Notes: generated from the sequence alone by a model not told the origin. A stretch of DNA of 37,904 nt from Pseudomonas anguilliseptica (GCF_021375795.1 NZ_JAEIOI010000009.1:1-37904), one strand, 5' to 3'. Numbered from the stretch's first letter, positions 7,726 through 16,022 are shown. Numbers and translations: made by a program.

Positions 7726-8202
7726 ATGGACACAGCACAATGGATCACCTTGTTCGAGCAAGCCTTTCGCGCGATGGACAAGAAACTTGAGCAGGTGCTG
7801 CAGCTAAACAGCTGCCGGGAGCACTGGATACAGGCTGAAATCAGCCTTCATGCCTGGTTTAAGAACGAAGTCGATATCTGGACTGACCTACCCCTAGGTG
7901 AAGGCCGCAAAGCAGACCTTTACTCGCAGGATGAAAGCGGTAAGACGACTATGGTGGCTGAGGTCAAATGCCTGGGCGACGGATCGCAAGCCAAGTGCTT
8001 GGAAGGTGATTGGTCAGTACGTGCCGATATCGAAAGGCTTTCCTCCGTCGACGCTCCATCTCGCATATTCGTGCTGGTGATTGCGAAAGGCGAACAGGAA
8101 ACCAATACCGGTAAACGTCTACGTAATGATGAATGGGTGGAGGGACGGGAATCCGTCAATGTGGATATGGGGTACGCGTTGATTCGGATTTGGGCCTTGT
8201 GA
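7726..8202 (+). CDS. Small protein with PD-(D/E)xK-like nuclease motifs
   Basis: 158 aa from ATG 7726, with AGGAGA five bases upstream; an upstream in-frame ATG at 7678 lacks a site. After an N-terminal helix (EQAFRAMDKKLEQVL) comes EVDIWTDLPLGEGRKADLYSQ, then TTMVAEVKCLGDG. A helix with an acidic residue, an Asp in a strand (KADLY) and ExK in the next strand (AEVK) match the PD-(D/E)xK core found in restriction enzymes, VRR-NUC and related folds. RIFVLVIAKG would be the next strand. The protein is short and appears to be the nuclease core alone. It lies in line with the second WYL gene and may be the effector of the system. A non-nuclease relative of the fold is possible. Confidence 0.55.
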   Translation: MDTAQWITLFEQAFRAMDKKLEQVLQLNSCREHWIQAEISLHAWFKNEVDIWTDLPLGEGRKADLYSQDESGKTTMVAEVKCLGDGSQAKCLEGDWSVRADIERLSSVDAPSRIFVLVIAKGEQETNTGKRLRNDEWVEGRESVNVDMGYALIRIWAL

Positions 8203-8468
8203 TTTTTGGCCTCGAATCGTTGAACTGAGCACCTTCTGCACTCAGACCTGGGCAAAAAAGCTCAGTGAAACGCCGAAAGGCAACTTGAAGTGGCTTCCAG
8301 CCACTTCGACAGCAGGCACATTCGACCGGCCGGCTGCCGCTAAACCTACTTTTTCAACAGAATCGGCCGGGAGTTGCCAGTAACATCGGGCTGGAGTTGG
8401 CCGCTTTCGCCTGCTTATACCGTGCGCTTCTGCACCAGTTGATCCTCCGCTCAGCAACACGGACAATC
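8203..8468. other. Intergenic stretch with a 9-bp hairpin
   Basis: No gene is seen here. Positions 8287-8307 form a perfect hairpin, GAAGTGGCT-TCC-AGCCACTTC, without a following T run, so it is not a clear terminator. A CGGCCGG-type GC-rich patch follows at about 8320-8370. The stretch separates the defence-like genes from the repair genes and may mark the edge of the island. Confidence 0.4.
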
Positions 8469-8484
8469 CTGTACAAGAATACAG
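8469..8484. promoter_or_regulatory. LexA box before the FAN1-like gene
   Basis: CTGTACAAGAATACAG fits the gammaproteobacterial LexA site CTGT-N8-ACAG exactly. It ends only 11 bp before the ATG at 8496, so it overlaps the likely -10 region and would block transcription until SOS induction. Confidence 0.75.
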
Positions 8485-8495
8485 TGATCACTACC

Positions 8496-10136
8496 ATGTC
8501 CGCCCCGCTAGGCTCTGAACTCTACTACCTCAGCAATTTCCGTACGGCACTCGCCTGGGTAGGTGAGCGCTATGCCGACCTGCTGTCGGATGAAGAGCGC
8601 GTCTTTCTCGACGCTTTCGACACTCTGGCCTGGCCATCACAAGCCTTGCTGGTGCGCATGATCATGCGCAAAGGCTGTCACTTCCGCCTGAGCAAGCTCG
8701 TCTATCCGGAAATCGGCGACTGCTTGACGGCAGCCGGTCCACTGCTTGAACAGGGCTGGGTCACCGAGCAGGCGCTGCTGACAGTTGATGAGATTGCCGA
8801 GCTGCTGCGCAAGGACGAGCTGCTGGCCCATCTGCCAGTCACCGACCGCCGCGCCTCACAGAAAAAGGCCGAGCTGCTCGAACAACTTCGCAGCACGGAG
8901 TTACCTGCCCAGCCCTTCAGGGACTGGTGCCCTAGGCTGGATGATCAGTTGCTGAGCCTGATGGTGGGTGATCTGTGTGACCGTCTGCGCCTGATGTTCT
9001 TCGGCAATCTGGCCCAGGACTGGTCCGAGTTCGTGCTGGCGGATCTGGGCATCTACCGCTACGAATCGGTGGACATAGGCCCGCAGTCACGCGGCTTTCA
9101 GTGTCGCCAGGATCTGGAGGATTACCTGCACCTGCGCCAGTTGCGCGTCAGCGTTGAGCAAGGTGCGGATCTGGCGGACATTGTGCCGCCGTTACTGGCG
9201 TTCAATTCAAGCAACCCTTACCTGTGCAGCCGCCAGTCGCGCCTGCTGTTTCAGATCGCTCAGCACTTGGAGAAAGGCGGCGCACTGGATCAGGCCCTGG
9301 CGCTCTATCAGCACAGCGCCCATGGCGAAGCCCGCTGGCGGCAGATTCGCGTGCTGGAACAACTGGGGCGCGACAGCGAGGCCCATGATAAGGCCCTGGC
9401 CTTTAGCCAGGCCCCGAGCAGTGATGAGGAAAGTCAGCGCCTGGAACGGACCCTCACCCGCCTGCGCCGCAAGCTCGGCCTGCCGATGGTGAAAAAGCCC
9501 AAGGCAGTGGGCGAACCCCGTATCGACCTGGTATTGCCGATGCCGGTACATGGCTGCGTGGAAATCGCTGTGCGTGATCATCTGCAGCAGGATGATGCCC
9601 CGGTGCATTACGTGGAAAACACCCTTATCTGCAGCCTGTTCGGCTTGCTGTGCTGGGAGGCGATCTTCGCACCGTTGCCGGGGGCGTTTTTTCACCCATT
9701 CCACAGTGGCCCGGTGGACCTGCACAGCCCGGACTTTTATGCGCGTCGCCAACACCTGTTCGAACGCTGTCTGCAGCAGCTTGAACAACCCAACTACAGA
9801 CAACTGATCAAGGCTCGGCATCAGGAAAAGTTCGGCCTACAGTCACCGTTCGTGTTCTGGGGCATGCTCGATGAGGAGCGCCTGGAACTGGCCCTGCAGT
9901 GCATTCCCGCTGCACACCTGCACGCCTGTTTTACCCGCCTGCTGCGAGATCTGAAAACCAACCGCGCCGGCATGCCCGATCTGATCCAGTTTTATCCGCA
10001 GGAACGGCGCTACCGGATGATCGAGGTCAAAGGCCCCGGCGACCGCCTGCAGGACAACCAGAAACGCTGGCTCACTTTCGCGGCTGAGCACGGTATTGCC
10101 GTTGAAGTCTGCTACGTACGCTGGGCCGAGGCATGA
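8496..10136 (+). CDS. FAN1-like VRR-NUC structure-specific nuclease
   Basis: 546 aa from ATG 8496; residues upstream of it would overlap the LexA box. The N-terminal part (about 1-230) matches the SAP-like/DNA-binding region, with DEIAELLRKDELLAHLP. A helical TPR-like middle follows (ALDQALALYQ, ARWRQIRVLEQLG). The C-terminal VRR-NUC domain has GMPDLIQFYP near 491 and IEVKGPGDRLQDNQ near 508-521, supplying the D...ExK catalytic set. Bacterial FAN1 homologues, including the Pseudomonas one studied structurally, cut 5' flaps and unhook interstrand crosslinks. Its stop overlaps the helicase start by 4 bp (ATGA), so the two are co-translated and very likely act together. SOS control fits a crosslink-repair role. 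No clear ribosome site precedes the ATG. Confidence 0.9.
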   Translation: MSAPLGSELYYLSNFRTALAWVGERYADLLSDEERVFLDAFDTLAWPSQALLVRMIMRKGCHFRLSKLVYPEIGDCLTAAGPLLEQGWVTEQALLTVDEIAELLRKDELLAHLPVTDRRASQKKAELLEQLRSTELPAQPFRDWCPRLDDQLLSLMVGDLCDRLRLMFFGNLAQDWSEFVLADLGIYRYESVDIGPQSRGFQCRQDLEDYLHLRQLRVSVEQGADLADIVPPLLAFNSSNPYLCSRQSRLLFQIAQHLEKGGALDQALALYQHSAHGEARWRQIRVLEQLGRDSEAHDKALAFSQAPSSDEESQRLERTLTRLRRKLGLPMVKKPKAVGEPRIDLVLPMPVHGCVEIAVRDHLQQDDAPVHYVENTLICSLFGLLCWEAIFAPLPGAFFHPFHSGPVDLHSPDFYARRQHLFERCLQQLEQPNYRQLIKARHQEKFGLQSPFVFWGMLDEERLELALQCIPAAHLHACFTRLLRDLKTNRAGMPDLIQFYPQERRYRMIEVKGPGDRLQDNQKRWLTFAAEHGIAVEVCYVRWAEA

Positions 10137-12406
10137 GCTACCGAGTTGCGGTGCGGGCACTGTGCGAGTTCACCGCCAAGGAGGGTGACCTGGATCTGCG
10201 CTTCACACCCTCGCCCACCGCGCAGGAAGGCATGGCCGGGCATCAGACCGTGGTCGGTCGACGGGGTGATGGCTATATCGCCGAGTTGCCTCTGAGCGGC
10301 AGCTACCCGGGCCTGCTGGTCAGCGGCCGGGCCGACGGCTACGACCCGCAGGAACGTCGCCTGGAGGAGATCAAAACCCACCGCGGCGATATCAGCCGCA
10401 TCCCGGCCAATCACCGGTTGCTGCACTGGGCGCAGGTCAAGGTCTATGGCTGGTTGCTCTGCCAGCAGCTTGAGCTGGAAGAGTTGGAGCTAGCCGTGGT
10501 GTATTTCGACGTGATGAGCCACGCAGAGCATACCTTTAGTGAACACTTCACAGCCGCTGAACTGGAAGACTTTTTCAATCAGCAGTGCCAACTGTTTCTG
10601 CGTTGGGCCGAGCAGGAGGAAGCGCACCGCATCAAGCGTGACGAGCATCTGCAGAGCATCCGCTTCCCCTACCCAACCTTTCGCCATGGCCAACGCCAAC
10701 TGGCCGAGGCGGTTTATCGCAGTGCACGTGATGGGCATACGCTGATGGCTCAGGCCACCACCGGTATTGGCAAAACCCTGGGCACCCTGTTCCCGCAGCT
10801 CAAGGCCATGCCGGGGCAGCAACTGGATCGTCTGTTCTTTCTCACCGCGAAAACCCCAGGGCGGCGCCTGGCTCTGGATGCCCTACACAGCCTGCGTAAA
10901 ACCGATCAACCGATTCCGCTGCGGGTACTGGAGCATGTGGCCCGCGACAAAGCCTGCGAGCATCCGGATAAAAGCTGCCACGGTCAGTCCTGCCCGCTGG
11001 CCAAGGGCTTTTATGACCGCCTGCCGGCGGCACGGTTGGCAGCGCTGGAACAGGCCTGGCTGCCGCAGGCGCAGGTGCGACGCATCGCCCTGGAACACCA
11101 GATCTGCCCCTACTACCTGAGCCAGGAGCTCTGCCGTTGGGCCGATGTGGTGGTGGGGGACTACAACTACTACTTCGACATGAACGCCCTGCTCTACGGC
11201 CTGACCCTGCTCAACGAATGGCGCATCGCAGTGCTGGTGGATGAGGCACACAACCTGGTCGACCGCGCGCGCAGCATGTACACCGCCGAGCTGGATCAGG
11301 AGCTGTTTCATGCCCTGTGCAACAGCGCCCCGGCGAGCATTCGCAGCGCCCTGCAACGGGTTGGCCGGCACTGGGAGCAGCTCAATCGGGTGCAAGAGCA
11401 GGATTACCAGATACATCCCAGCGTGCCGGACCTGTTTGTCGCCGCGCTACAGAAAGCCGTCACCGCCATTACCGATCACCTCAGCGAACAACCCGATGGC
11501 CATGAGCGCAGCCTGCTGCAGTTCTACCTGGATGCCATGCTGTTCTGCCGCTTGAGTGAGGTCTACGGGCCACACTCGCTGTTTGATATCACCCGCCAGC
11601 AGGACAACATGCTCAGCCTGGATACCACCCTATGCCTGCGCAATGTGGTGCCGGCGCCCTTCCTGGCCGACCGTTTCAGTGATGCGCACACCACCACGCT
11701 GTTCTCCGCCACCCTGCGCCCGGCCAACTATTACCGCGACCTGCTGGGTTTACCGGAGGAGGCCCAATGGATCGATGTGGCCTCGCCTTTTGCCGCCGAG
11801 CAACTGAGCGTACGGGTGCTGCGCAACCTCTCCACCCGTTACCAGCACCGCGACTCCAGCCTGGCACCGATCTGTCGGTTAATGGCCGAGCAATACCGCC
11901 GCGAGCCCGGCAACTACCTGGCGTTTTTCAGCAGCTATGCGTATCTGCAGCAGGTGCAGGACCTGTTCAAATCGCTGCACCCGGATATTCCCACCAGCGT
12001 GCAGACCCGCAGCATGAGCGAAGGTGAACGCCAGGCCTTTCTCGACAATTTCACCCTACATTCCGAGGGCATCGGCTTTGCGGTGCTGGGTGGGGCGTTT
12101 GGTGAGGGGATCGACCTGCCGGGCAAGCGCCTGATCGGCGCCTTTATCGCCACCCTGGGTCTGCCCCAGGTCAACGAGGTCAATGAAGAAGTCAAAGCGC
12201 GTATGCAGCAGATGTTCGGCGAGGCCAATGGCTACGACTACGCCTACCTCTACCCCGGCCTGCAGAAAGTGGTGCAGGCCGCAGGCCGGGTGATCCGCAC
12301 GGTCGATGACCGGGGTGTGGTGTATATGCTGGATGATCGCTTCGGCCAGGCCAAGATCAGGGACTTGCTACCCACATGGTGGAAGGTCGACACCTACCGC
12401 CTGTAA
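10133..12406 (+). CDS. XPD/DinG-family helicase with N-terminal nuclease-like motifs
   Basis: 757 aa. Residues about 55-110 carry LLVSGRADGY, LEEIKTHRGD and HWAQVKVYGWLL. These resemble the D, ExK and QxxxY motifs of Cas4/RecB-type PD-(D/E)xK nucleases. The helicase core has Walker A ATTGIGKT near 208, a cysteine-rich insert (KACEHPDKSC, QSCPL, HQICPYYLSQELC, about 273-335) typical of the 4Fe-4S domain of XPD-like helicases, and VDEAHNL near 369. The C-terminal motifs include LFSATLRP, AFGEGIDLPG and QAAGRVIR. The family unwinds DNA 5' to 3'. It is coupled to the FAN1-like nuclease gene by a 4-bp overlap and shares its LexA-controlled promoter. The most likely job is opening DNA around lesions for that nuclease. 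Confidence 0.88.
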   Translation: MSYRVAVRALCEFTAKEGDLDLRFTPSPTAQEGMAGHQTVVGRRGDGYIAELPLSGSYPGLLVSGRADGYDPQERRLEEIKTHRGDISRIPANHRLLHWAQVKVYGWLLCQQLELEELELAVVYFDVMSHAEHTFSEHFTAAELEDFFNQQCQLFLRWAEQEEAHRIKRDEHLQSIRFPYPTFRHGQRQLAEAVYRSARDGHTLMAQATTGIGKTLGTLFPQLKAMPGQQLDRLFFLTAKTPGRRLALDALHSLRKTDQPIPLRVLEHVARDKACEHPDKSCHGQSCPLAKGFYDRLPAARLAALEQAWLPQAQVRRIALEHQICPYYLSQELCRWADVVVGDYNYYFDMNALLYGLTLLNEWRIAVLVDEAHNLVDRARSMYTAELDQELFHALCNSAPASIRSALQRVGRHWEQLNRVQEQDYQIHPSVPDLFVAALQKAVTAITDHLSEQPDGHERSLLQFYLDAMLFCRLSEVYGPHSLFDITRQQDNMLSLDTTLCLRNVVPAPFLADRFSDAHTTTLFSATLRPANYYRDLLGLPEEAQWIDVASPFAAEQLSVRVLRNLSTRYQHRDSSLAPICRLMAEQYRREPGNYLAFFSSYAYLQQVQDLFKSLHPDIPTSVQTRSMSEGERQAFLDNFTLHSEGIGFAVLGGAFGEGIDLPGKRLIGAFIATLGLPQVNEVNEEVKARMQQMFGEANGYDYAYLYPGLQKVVQAAGRVIRTVDDRGVVYMLDDRFGQAKIRDLLPTWWKVDTYRL

Positions 12407-12436
12407 GACCTGGCGATCCAGTCGAGATCAAATCGA

Positions 12437-12541
12437 TCAGACTGCACGGCCGCCGTAGGCCAGCCTTGCCAACCCGACCATCACCAGCCCTGTGGCCAGC
12501 ACGGTCAAATACTCACTCATCGAACTCAGCATGATGATCAT
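12437..12541 (-). CDS. 34-aa single-helix membrane peptide
   Basis: A short gene with a good ribosome site (GAGGAG eight bases before ATG 12541) and TGA at 12437-12439. The product reads MIIMLSSMSEYLTVLATGLV and continues through a Gly/Leu/Ala-rich segment to GGRAV, giving one membrane helix over most of its length. It converges on the helicase gene (30 bp apart) and points away from umuD. Its upstream region holds the inverted repeat AGGCGA/TCGCCT at 12594-12617. Size and form recall small SOS or stress membrane peptides and type I toxins, but no homologue was recognised. Confidence 0.5.
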   Translation of the reverse strand: MIIMLSSMSEYLTVLATGLVMVGLARLAYGGRAV

Positions 12542-12687
12542 GGTGAACGCTCCTCAGTTGTGATGGGTCGACCATAGGCCGGATCGCCAGATGAGGCGAC
12601 GCGTAAACTTTTCGCCTGTAAAGAATTCGGACATATCCAGCGCTGTCCCGACAGACGCTGCTTGTTAGATCCAGGCCTCACAGATTA

Positions 12688-12703
12688 CTGTATATAAATA
12701 CAG
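12688..12703. promoter_or_regulatory. LexA box before umuDC
   Basis: CTGTATATAAATACAG is close to the ideal LexA consensus and ends 17 bp before the umuD start. TATAAA inside it may serve as the -10 element, so LexA would directly cover the promoter. Confidence 0.9.
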
Positions 12704-12720
12704 CAATCTGGTTAACCGTT

Positions 12721-13158
12721 ATGAGCAATGCCCAGATCCTCTACGCAGTAAGGCCAACCGATACTCACCTGCCGTTTTTCGACGTCCACATCCCTGCGGG
12801 CTTCCCAAGTCCTGCGCTGGATCACATGGAGCACAAGCTCTCTTTGGATGAGCTGCTGGACATCAATGCGCCGCACACATACGTGCTTAAGGTCAGCGGC
12901 GATAGCATGATCGGAGCCGGGATCTTTGATGGCGACTACCTCGTTGTCAGCCGGGCCCGGGAGTCCAAACCTCGCGACATTGTCGCGGCTTACCTAAACG
13001 GGGAGATATTCGTCAAACGCTTGGGAAAGAGTCATGGCGGCTATGTTCTGCAGTCCGAACATCCGGACTACCCACCCCGCTACGTTCTGGAAGACGACGA
13101 GTTGAGGATCTGGGGGGTCGTGACCCATAGCCTTCGAGATCACCGCGCCCATGCCTGA
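12721..13158 (+). CDS. umuD: UmuD-like SOS mutagenesis protease subunit
   Basis: 145 aa, S24/LexA-like peptidase. The self-cleavage site is Ala26-Gly27 in IPAGFPSPA. The Ser62 nucleophile lies in GDSMIGAGI and the Lys99 base in EIFVKRL. Each is shifted by two residues against E. coli UmuD (C24-G25, S60, K97), so the spacing is kept. RecA-stimulated cleavage gives UmuD', the partner of UmuC in DNA polymerase V. A LexA box lies directly upstream and the stop overlaps the umuC start by 8 bp. The pair could equally be called rulA/rulB, the plasmid and island versions in Pseudomonas. No strong ribosome site is visible at the ATG. Confidence 0.93.
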   Translation: MSNAQILYAVRPTDTHLPFFDVHIPAGFPSPALDHMEHKLSLDELLDINAPHTYVLKVSGDSMIGAGIFDGDYLVVSRARESKPRDIVAAYLNGEIFVKRLGKSHGGYVLQSEHPDYPPRYVLEDDELRIWGVVTHSLRDHRAHA

Positions 13159-14425
13159 GCCTGTATTTGCTCTGATCGACTGCAACAGCTTCTACGCAAA
13201 CTGTGAGCGTGTGTTTAGGCCTGACTTGCAGCGCACACCCATCGTGGTGCTCAGCAACAACGACGGTTGCGTGATTGCCCGCTCTGCTGAGGCCAAGCCG
13301 TTCGTAAAAATGGGCGCCCTCTTCCATGAGATCAGAGACGACCTCAAGCGCCATGGCATCGTGGCTTTCAGCAGCAACTATGCCCTCTATGGTGATATGA
13401 GCGAACGCGTCATGAGCATCATCGAGGCGCGTCTGCCTGCAATGGAGGTGTACAGCATCGATGAAGCTTTTGCAGAGCTGAGTGGTATGCCGGAACCACT
13501 GGAGTCATTGGCTCGTTCACTGCAATACGAGGTCAAACTGAAGACCAGTATTCCGGTCGGTATTGGCGTCGCCCACACAAAAACCTTGAGCAAGCTGGCT
13601 AACCATGCAGCCAAGCGCTGGCAAAAACAAACCGGTGGCGTGGTCGACCTACGTGACCCTGTGCGCCGCGACAAGCTGCTTAAGGTCATGCCCGTAGAGG
13701 AGGTCTGGGGCGTTGGTAGACGCATGCAGGTTCACCTCAATGCCCTGGGCATCAAAACCGCCTGGGATTTGGCGACTCACGACGCGTGGGAACTGCGAAA
13801 GCGCTTCAACGTGGTCATTGAGAAAACGGCGCGCGAACTACGTGGCACTGCCTGTTTAGCGTTGGAAGAGGCAGCCCCAGCTAAACAGGAAATCTGCTGC
13901 AGCCGCTCTTTTGGTAAGCGCTTAAAGGCCATCGAACCGATTCAGGAAGCCGTGACCGCTTACGCCACCCGAGCCGCTGAAAAACTGCGCATGCAGGGCT
14001 CTCTATGCCGGCAGATTCGCGTCAGCCTACGCACCGGTATGTTCAACCCGAGTGAGGCCAAATACGCCAACGGCCTGCTTTGCCAACTGCCCTATCCGAC
14101 CGACGATACTCGCCTGATTATTGCTGCAGCTCGTGAAGGTATCAGCCGGCTATACCGGGATGGATTCAGCTACGCAAAAGCACAGGTACTGCTCTTGGAT
14201 CTGTGCGGTCGGGATGAATACACGCCTGACCTATTTGCCCCTGAGCAGCCTCTCAAAACGGAACGCCTGATGAGTACGCTGGATGCCATTAACGGACGCT
14301 GGGGACGTGGGACGCTGCAGCCGGGACGCCTTGCCAAAACAGTCGAATGGAGCATGCGGCGAGAGTTGCTCTCTCCCGCCTATACCACCCGCTGGGGGGA
14401 CCTACTGAAGGTCGACGCCCGGTGA
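13151..14425 (+). CDS. umuC: UmuC-like translesion DNA polymerase (Y family)
   Basis: 424 aa, close to the 422 of E. coli UmuC. The N-terminus has ALIDCNSFYANCERVF, with the first catalytic Asp and the FYANCE motif. The second acidic motif, YSIDEAFAEL, lies near residue 100. The helix-hairpin-helix region and little finger follow, and the C-terminus (WSMRRELLSPAYTTRWGDLL) is that of the UmuC/RulB family, so the gene is complete. With UmuD' it copies past damaged bases at the cost of mutation. It overlaps umuD by 8 bp and is under the same LexA box. Its stop is only 9 bp from the stop of the converging recombinase gene, a position that matches the known use of rulAB genes as integration hot spots. 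Confidence 0.95.
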   Translation: MPEPVFALIDCNSFYANCERVFRPDLQRTPIVVLSNNDGCVIARSAEAKPFVKMGALFHEIRDDLKRHGIVAFSSNYALYGDMSERVMSIIEARLPAMEVYSIDEAFAELSGMPEPLESLARSLQYEVKLKTSIPVGIGVAHTKTLSKLANHAAKRWQKQTGGVVDLRDPVRRDKLLKVMPVEEVWGVGRRMQVHLNALGIKTAWDLATHDAWELRKRFNVVIEKTARELRGTACLALEEAAPAKQEICCSRSFGKRLKAIEPIQEAVTAYATRAAEKLRMQGSLCRQIRVSLRTGMFNPSEAKYANGLLCQLPYPTDDTRLIIAAAREGISRLYRDGFSYAKAQVLLLDLCGRDEYTPDLFAPEQPLKTERLMSTLDAINGRWGRGTLQPGRLAKTVEWSMRRELLSPAYTTRWGDLLKVDAR

Positions 14426-14434
14426 GCTCGACAA

Positions 14435-15304
14435 TCAGCAATCAATACGCAAGGCCTTCGAACGAGATCGAGCGTATGCAGCATGTGTTGTTCGAACTCG
14501 CGATAAGTCTGCTTCGCACGCAGGCTTGACCTGGACAGCCTCAGCGCGGCCAAATCGTTTATCGCCGTATCGTGCAATTGAGTCCGTCGCTTGATGCCCC
14601 ATCACATAAGCAATTTCGACCCGCGACAGTCCCGATGCCTTGAGGTTTGATCCAAACTGGTGGCGCAACGTGTACATACTCGGCACCTTTGTACGAGGAA
14701 AGGTCTCAAGAGCCACGCGACGGATCGCTATGCGGATTGAGTCCAAGCTCCTGCCCTGAGAATGGAAAGCCTCAAGAGCATTGCTCATCAGCCTGCAGAA
14801 ATCCTCACTGGCTTCAAGCACTCGGTTAGCACCACGCAAACCGCCATGGCTGTGTTTCGCACCAGGAATCACTATGCGATTGCCATTGACGCTGATGCCA
14901 CTGAGTTCACAAGGGCGCGCGCCAGTCATACTGATCAACAAAAGGGCCCCTGCCTCAACCACCTGCTCCTTCGCTAACAGCTCATTGACCCAGCGCCCAA
15001 ACTCTTCATCAGAAATTCTCTGCCGCCGAGCCTGCTTGCGTGGGCGAGGCAAGCCCAAAACGGTAACAGGGTTGAGTGTCCGATTGATTTCCTGGGCAAT
15101 CCAGAAGTGATTCCGGAGTTTCTGATCCAGCGCGAGTGCATTTCGCAATCGCCTGAAATAGTCGGGCCGATATTCAGGCGCAGCCCGCAATAAAGCACCA
15201 ACGATACTGAACTCATTTAGCTCACTGACCGGGATGTCAGGCAAACGGGTGGCGTAGAAGTGGCTGGCTAGTGAGCGGTATGCATTTTGGGTCTCTGTGT
15301 TCAT
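14435..15304 (-). CDS. Tyrosine recombinase/integrase
   Basis: 289 aa. The catalytic residues are visible: Arg130 in TGARPCEL, Arg214-His215 in YTLRHQFGSNL (the usual first His of HxxR is Tyr211), His237 in MGHQATDS and the nucleophile Tyr246 in ARYGDKR. The N-terminal 85 residues are the arm/core-binding part, and the C-terminal tail after Tyr246 is about 43 residues. It should therefore be active in strand exchange. It converges on umuC with 9 bp between stops and is followed upstream by a long AT-rich stretch. The upstream inverted repeat at 15326-15343 may be its operator or an arm-type binding site. It resembles the XerC-like integrases reported next to rulAB in Pseudomonas; whether it moves DNA to its left or right is not shown. 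Confidence 0.85.
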   Translation of the reverse strand: MNTETQNAYRSLASHFYATRLPDIPVSELNEFSIVGALLRAAPEYRPDYFRRLRNALALDQKLRNHFWIAQEINRTLNPVTVLGLPRPRKQARRQRISDEEFGRWVNELLAKEQVVEAGALLLISMTGARPCELSGISVNGNRIVIPGAKHSHGGLRGANRVLEASEDFCRLMSNALEAFHSQGRSLDSIRIAIRRVALETFPRTKVPSMYTLRHQFGSNLKASGLSRVEIAYVMGHQATDSIARYGDKRFGRAEAVQVKPACEADLSRVRTTHAAYARSRSKALRIDC

Positions 15305-15325
15305 GCTGATTCTTCTTTCTTATAC

Positions 15326-15343
15326 GTACGAACGAGCTCGTAC
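15326..15343. promoter_or_regulatory. Inverted repeat upstream of the recombinase gene
   Basis: GTACGAACGAGCTCGTAC has perfect 6-bp outer arms (GTACGA/TCGTAC) and an internal 10-bp palindrome ACGAGCTCGT. It lies 21 bp upstream of the minus-strand start at 15304, so it is placed for a repressor or recombinase to act on the promoter. Confidence 0.5.
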
Positions 15344-15493
15344 ATAACCAGCATGCTCAATGAGCAAAAGCTATCGCAATAGGGAAATCAATTATTTTTG
15401 CATAACAAAGATCGAGTGAACGTCAAGGCAGACAGTGTTGTCCTGCGTGGACATAGGTTCGTTGATTGAAGACGAAACCTGTCCACACTCAGG

Positions 15494-15515
15494 GGCAGCT
15501 ATCGGCCAGAAGCAG
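15494..15515 (+). repeat. Dispersed intergenic repeat, copy 1
   Basis: This contains CGGCCAGAAGCAG preceded by GGCAGCTAT. It matches copy 2 (21349-21370) at 19 of 22 bases, and copy 3 (34562-34578, opposite strand) shares the core CGGCCAAAAGCAG. All three lie between genes. Confidence 0.55.
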
Positions 15516-16022
15516 ACGGTCGGATGCGTTTACGAAATAGATATTATTGATACGTAAATGCATAAGTTATCTACAAAAATAGCAATGCCAAATTGTTTTT
15601 CGTAGAGATACCATCAGCTGCATTGCTGGCTTACGTCTCTGATCAACTTAAGGCAGGTGTTCGGCATACTCAATCGACATCATCAAAGTGATCATGCAGA
15701 CAATAAATATTTACTTCCTTAAAACTAAATTAGCGCATATGAAAAAGACCTGTTCAAGTATGCCAGCCAAAGTGTTGTAGACCTGATCTTCTATGAGCGA
15801 GCGGTGTAATCTGCCCACGGCTTTAATGCGTATAAACTCCTAGAATAGGTTGCGGCAAAAACACCAAAGCCTGGTGTTTGATCACGGGAATGTGACGACT
15901 GTTTTCTACTGATTTATTCGAGTAGATGATTAGCGCAATGCGCAAGGCTAACCAGTTCTTTTGTACCACAACTGCAATTCAGATTGATAGGCGCTAACAA
16001 ACTCTCAGAAAAGGAGATTTCT

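Noticed and set aside
9207..9821. 204-aa minus-strand frame inside the FAN1-like gene
   Set aside because: It is a shadow frame without motifs or ribosome site; the plus strand encodes a recognised nuclease.
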